Shown here piece by piece: positions 5,801-7,910 of a stretch of 7,910 bases of DNA. Within the stretch, counting starts at the first letter, position 1; each line of letters begins with the position of its first letter. The notes under the pieces are model-generated. The model worked only from the letters and a program-made list of their open reading frames with translations. It searched no databases and was not told where the DNA came from. The DNA is from Bacteroides sp. UBA939 (GTDB taxonomy: Bacteria; Bacteroidota; Bacteroidia; Bacteroidales; Bacteroidaceae). The stretch covers positions 4,722-12,631 of the forward strand of contig NZ_DBDF01000083.1 of the NCBI RefSeq assembly GCF_002293435.1. Reading direction: 5' to 3'. Made by a program: the position numbers and the translations under genes.

Positions 5801-7762
5801 TTAGTTGGGCAGAGGCACCATTGGCCGGCGACCGTAGTTCAACTCCAAACCTTTCTTATAGACTTCAGAACCGTGCAAGTTATTAATGTCCATTTCACCC
5901 AGATTTATGAGTATGCCACGAGCCATAAGTCCGGCATCTTCATTCTCAAGACGCGGCAGGGTTTCAGCAGCCTTCTTCAATTCAGGCAGAAACGGACGGA
6001 TAAAGTCGCGCATTCCGGAATCTAAAGACAGACATTCCAGAGAGGAATAACCTATTTTTCGATCCTTCTCTTGAACCGGAGTAATGAGGCGCGTAATCCC
6101 TTCCTGCGTTTTACCCAGATAAGTAACGGCGTAAGCGGCTTCGGAAGCTATATAGGGATTGTTGTCTTGCAGCAGCATCAACAAGGCTTGCGGACAGTCC
6201 TTGATTTGATTCTCTCTGGCAAGTTTCGCATACCCCACCACTCCCCAGAATCTCATTTCGGGCAAGGGACTTGCAATTGCTTTCTCCAGCATAGGAAGAG
6301 AAGCTACTGTTGCCGCTCCTGCTGTTTCGACAAGCGCATAAAGTTCGTCCAAAGGATATTTCTCTTTGCGTACTTTTTCATAAAGTATATGTCCGGTACG
6401 TGAATCGGGAAGGAAAAACCCCAGGTCAACGGTAGCGCGGATATGTTCGGATAGCGCCTGACGCATTCCGGACAAAGTTTCCGCATATTCGGGAGTATTG
6501 GATAAGTCATGTAGTTCGCCCGGATCTTTTTCAAGGTCAAACAGCATTTCCGCCGGATGAGCTTCGTAAGTCAGCTTCCAGTCCGGATTGGTATTGTGAC
6601 CTCCCAATACCAGTTTGTCCCATGCTTTATTGGACGGCATTCCCCATTGGTAATAATTGCGCAAAGCAAACTGACGGTAAGGGATATAACTGCGGATGTA
6701 CTTGAAACGCCCGTTTGTAGCGGCGCGTACCGGCATGAAGTGGTGCAGTTGGTTGGCTGCCAATGCAAACTGCATCTCGCGCTTTTCCCTGCTTGCGAAT
6801 TTGCCGAAAAGGGCTTTACCTTGTATATGCTTGGGAGGTTTTATGCCCGAAAGGCTAAGTACGGTAGGCCCCAAGTCCGTAAAGTTAACCAAACCATACT
6901 CTTTAGCTGCTACATTGTTTGCCAAATGCTTCCACTTGGGCGGGAAATATGCAATCAGCGGCACTTTCAGACCGCTTTCGTACAAATATCCCTTACCGCG
7001 CGGAATGCAACCGCCGTGGTCACTGAAAAAGAATATGATAGTATTTTCATCCAATCCTTTTTCTTTCAAATCTTTCAGGAAGAATCCCAGCCAAGTATCC
7101 ACGTCTTGCACAGCTTCGAGGTGACCGGCATAGTCGGAACGCACTTCCGGAAGGTCGGGAACGTAAGAGGGCAGCGAAAGCAATGCCGGATAGATGCCTT
7201 CGCGGGTATAATCCCTTCGCCCGTCGGTATGGAAAGTGCGGATGCGCCCCATGTGCGAGGTAACTGTATTGAACACAGCAAAAAAAGGCTGGTCTTTCTT
7301 CCGCTTGGGACTGTTGTAAGAAGCCTTCTTGTCGCATTCGTCCCAACAGATTTTGTTGTTGGTGGTAGAATTATAGTGCGTCTTATTATTGTTCGTGCAA
7401 TAATAACCGGCCTCACGTAGCCTTTGCGGGAAGAATATATCGGCGGGCGTATCGTAAGGTACGGGATGAACATCCATTCCGTAAGTGCTTGAATAGCATC
7501 CGGTGATAAGCGATGAACGGGCTGCCGAACTTTGGGGAGCCACAGACCATGCATTCATAAACTGTACACCGCCGGCGGCCAGACTGTCGGCATTGGGAGT
7601 ATGTATCCCCGTGTTACCGTAACAACCAAATTCGTACGCACTGGTATCTTCAAAAGTAAGCCAAAGAATATTGGGTCTTTCGCCTTTTTTGTCCGCTGCT
7701 TCTGCCGGTACGGAATACAGTCCGTAAAAGGCTGTACACATTAATAATGGAAAGTGTTTCAT
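5801..7762 (-). CDS. Secreted S1-family sulfatase, serine type, with C-terminal HEAT-like repeats
   Basis: This 653-residue protein has a signal peptide (residues 1-22, cleavage after AEA), so it acts in the periplasm or on the cell surface. The alkaline-phosphatase/sulfatase fold follows: RPNILWLTFED (29-39) with Glu38-Asp39 at the usual metal-binding Asp-Asp, GCYGN (46-50), the nucleophile region Ser78-Ser-Ala-Ala-Arg82-SSLITG, Lys127-x-His129, His170, Asp248-His249 (FFSDHGG) and Lys266 (GLKVPL). Ser78 sits where Cys or Ser is oxidised to formylglycine, so activation would need an anaerobic maturase (anSME) encoded elsewhere. Residues about 480-625 look like HEAT/ARM helical repeats (FWGVVGYAKLA, ASEAAYAVTYLG). 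Enzymes of this group remove sulfate from host or algal glycans; the substrate cannot be told. No susC/susD or glycosidase partners are in view. Confidence 0.92.
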   Translation of the reverse strand: MKHFPLLMCTAFYGLYSVPAEAADKKGERPNILWLTFEDTSAYEFGCYGNTGIHTPNADSLAAGGVQFMNAWSVAPQSSAARSSLITGCYSSTYGMDVHPVPYDTPADIFFPQRLREAGYYCTNNNKTHYNSTTNNKICWDECDKKASYNSPKRKKDQPFFAVFNTVTSHMGRIRTFHTDGRRDYTREGIYPALLSLPSYVPDLPEVRSDYAGHLEAVQDVDTWLGFFLKDLKEKGLDENTIIFFFSDHGGCIPRGKGYLYESGLKVPLIAYFPPKWKHLANNVAAKEYGLVNFTDLGPTVLSLSGIKPPKHIQGKALFGKFASREKREMQFALAANQLHHFMPVRAATNGRFKYIRSYIPYRQFALRNYYQWGMPSNKAWDKLVLGGHNTNPDWKLTYEAHPAEMLFDLEKDPGELHDLSNTPEYAETLSGMRQALSEHIRATVDLGFFLPDSRTGHILYEKVRKEKYPLDELYALVETAGAATVASLPMLEKAIASPLPEMRFWGVVGYAKLARENQIKDCPQALLMLLQDNNPYIASEAAYAVTYLGKTQEGITRLITPVQEKDRKIGYSSLECLSLDSGMRDFIRPFLPELKKAAETLPRLENEDAGLMARGILINLGEMDINNLHGSEVYKKGLELNYGRRPMVPLPN

Positions 7763-7780
7763 AAACTATATAAGTATTAA

Positions 7781-7910
7781 GAAGCTGTTTTGAATTTATT
7801 CCTAATTAAGAGCCTGTTTAAATTTTGCTCAGCATTGTTTTGAGTTTATTTTCGGTCTGTTTTTCTGTTTTCACTCGTCACATAGCCCGCTATGCTCCTC
7901 ATAAAAACAG
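7781..7910. repeat. Left part of a probable intergenic foldback repeat, cut by window edge
   Basis: This non-coding stretch upstream of the sulfatase gene holds nested symmetry. CATAGC-CC-GCTATG (7881-7894) is a perfect hairpin core, and CTGTTTTT (7857-7864) is the reverse complement of the last eight bases (7903-7910), so a larger palindrome seems to continue past the edge. A 15-bp motif, TGTTTTGARTTTATT, occurs twice 50 bp apart (7786-7800 and 7836-7850) with one mismatch. The layout suggests a MITE-like or other dispersed intergenic element. No coding frame or promoter is seen here. Confidence 0.5.

Noticed and set aside
6557..7420. Long plus-strand open frame (287 codons) opposite the sulfatase gene
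   Set aside because: It is antisense to conserved sulfatase motifs and shows no recognisable domain; a shadow of the sulfatase codon pattern.
7613..7623. GTTAC-C-GTAAC palindrome resembling the recombination-site arms
   Set aside because: The spacer is 1 bp, not 7, and it lies in conserved sulfatase coding sequence (GCYGN motif); chance match.

Overview
The window looks like chromosomal DNA of a Bacteroides-type gut bacterium (Bacteroidales). The evidence is fimbrillin-family lipoproteins, a DUF3575 protein, a Bacteroidetes-style tyrosine recombinase, a serine-type sulfatase, A/T-rich gene leaders without clear Shine-Dalgarno sites, and promoter-like TTTG-N19-TAnnTTTG sequences. All seven genes I accept lie on the minus strand, so biological order runs from right to left.

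Right part (about 7910 to 5184): the left end of what looks like a foldback intergenic repeat (7781-7910) touches the window edge. Next come a secreted S1-type sulfatase (7762-5801), then a small bactofilin (5594-5184) with its own candidate promoter. The 3' end of the bactofilin gene has been tandemly duplicated with a 73-bp period.

Central part (about 4871 to 3495): a tyrosine site-specific recombinase (4871-3954) is followed by an apparent invertible promoter switch. Two perfect 20-bp inverted repeats (3584-3603 and 3881-3900) enclose 277 bp. Inside is a very good Bacteroides-type promoter (3832-3862) that, in this copy, points right, away from the fimbrial genes. The sequence therefore appears to show the OFF state. 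Inversion would put the promoter about 120 nt upstream of the fimbrillin start codon.

Left part (3494 to 1): a probable fimbrial operon encoding fimbrillin lipoprotein, FimB/Mfa2-like anchor subunit, DUF3575 outer-membrane barrel protein and the start of an exported TPR protein cut by the window edge. A 15-bp-stem hairpin sits between the first two genes and could set the ratio of major subunit to anchor. Taken together, the recombinase probably flips the adjacent promoter and so phase-varies a type V-like pilus. That class of switch is known in Bacteroides. Whether this particular locus has been described cannot be told from the sequence.
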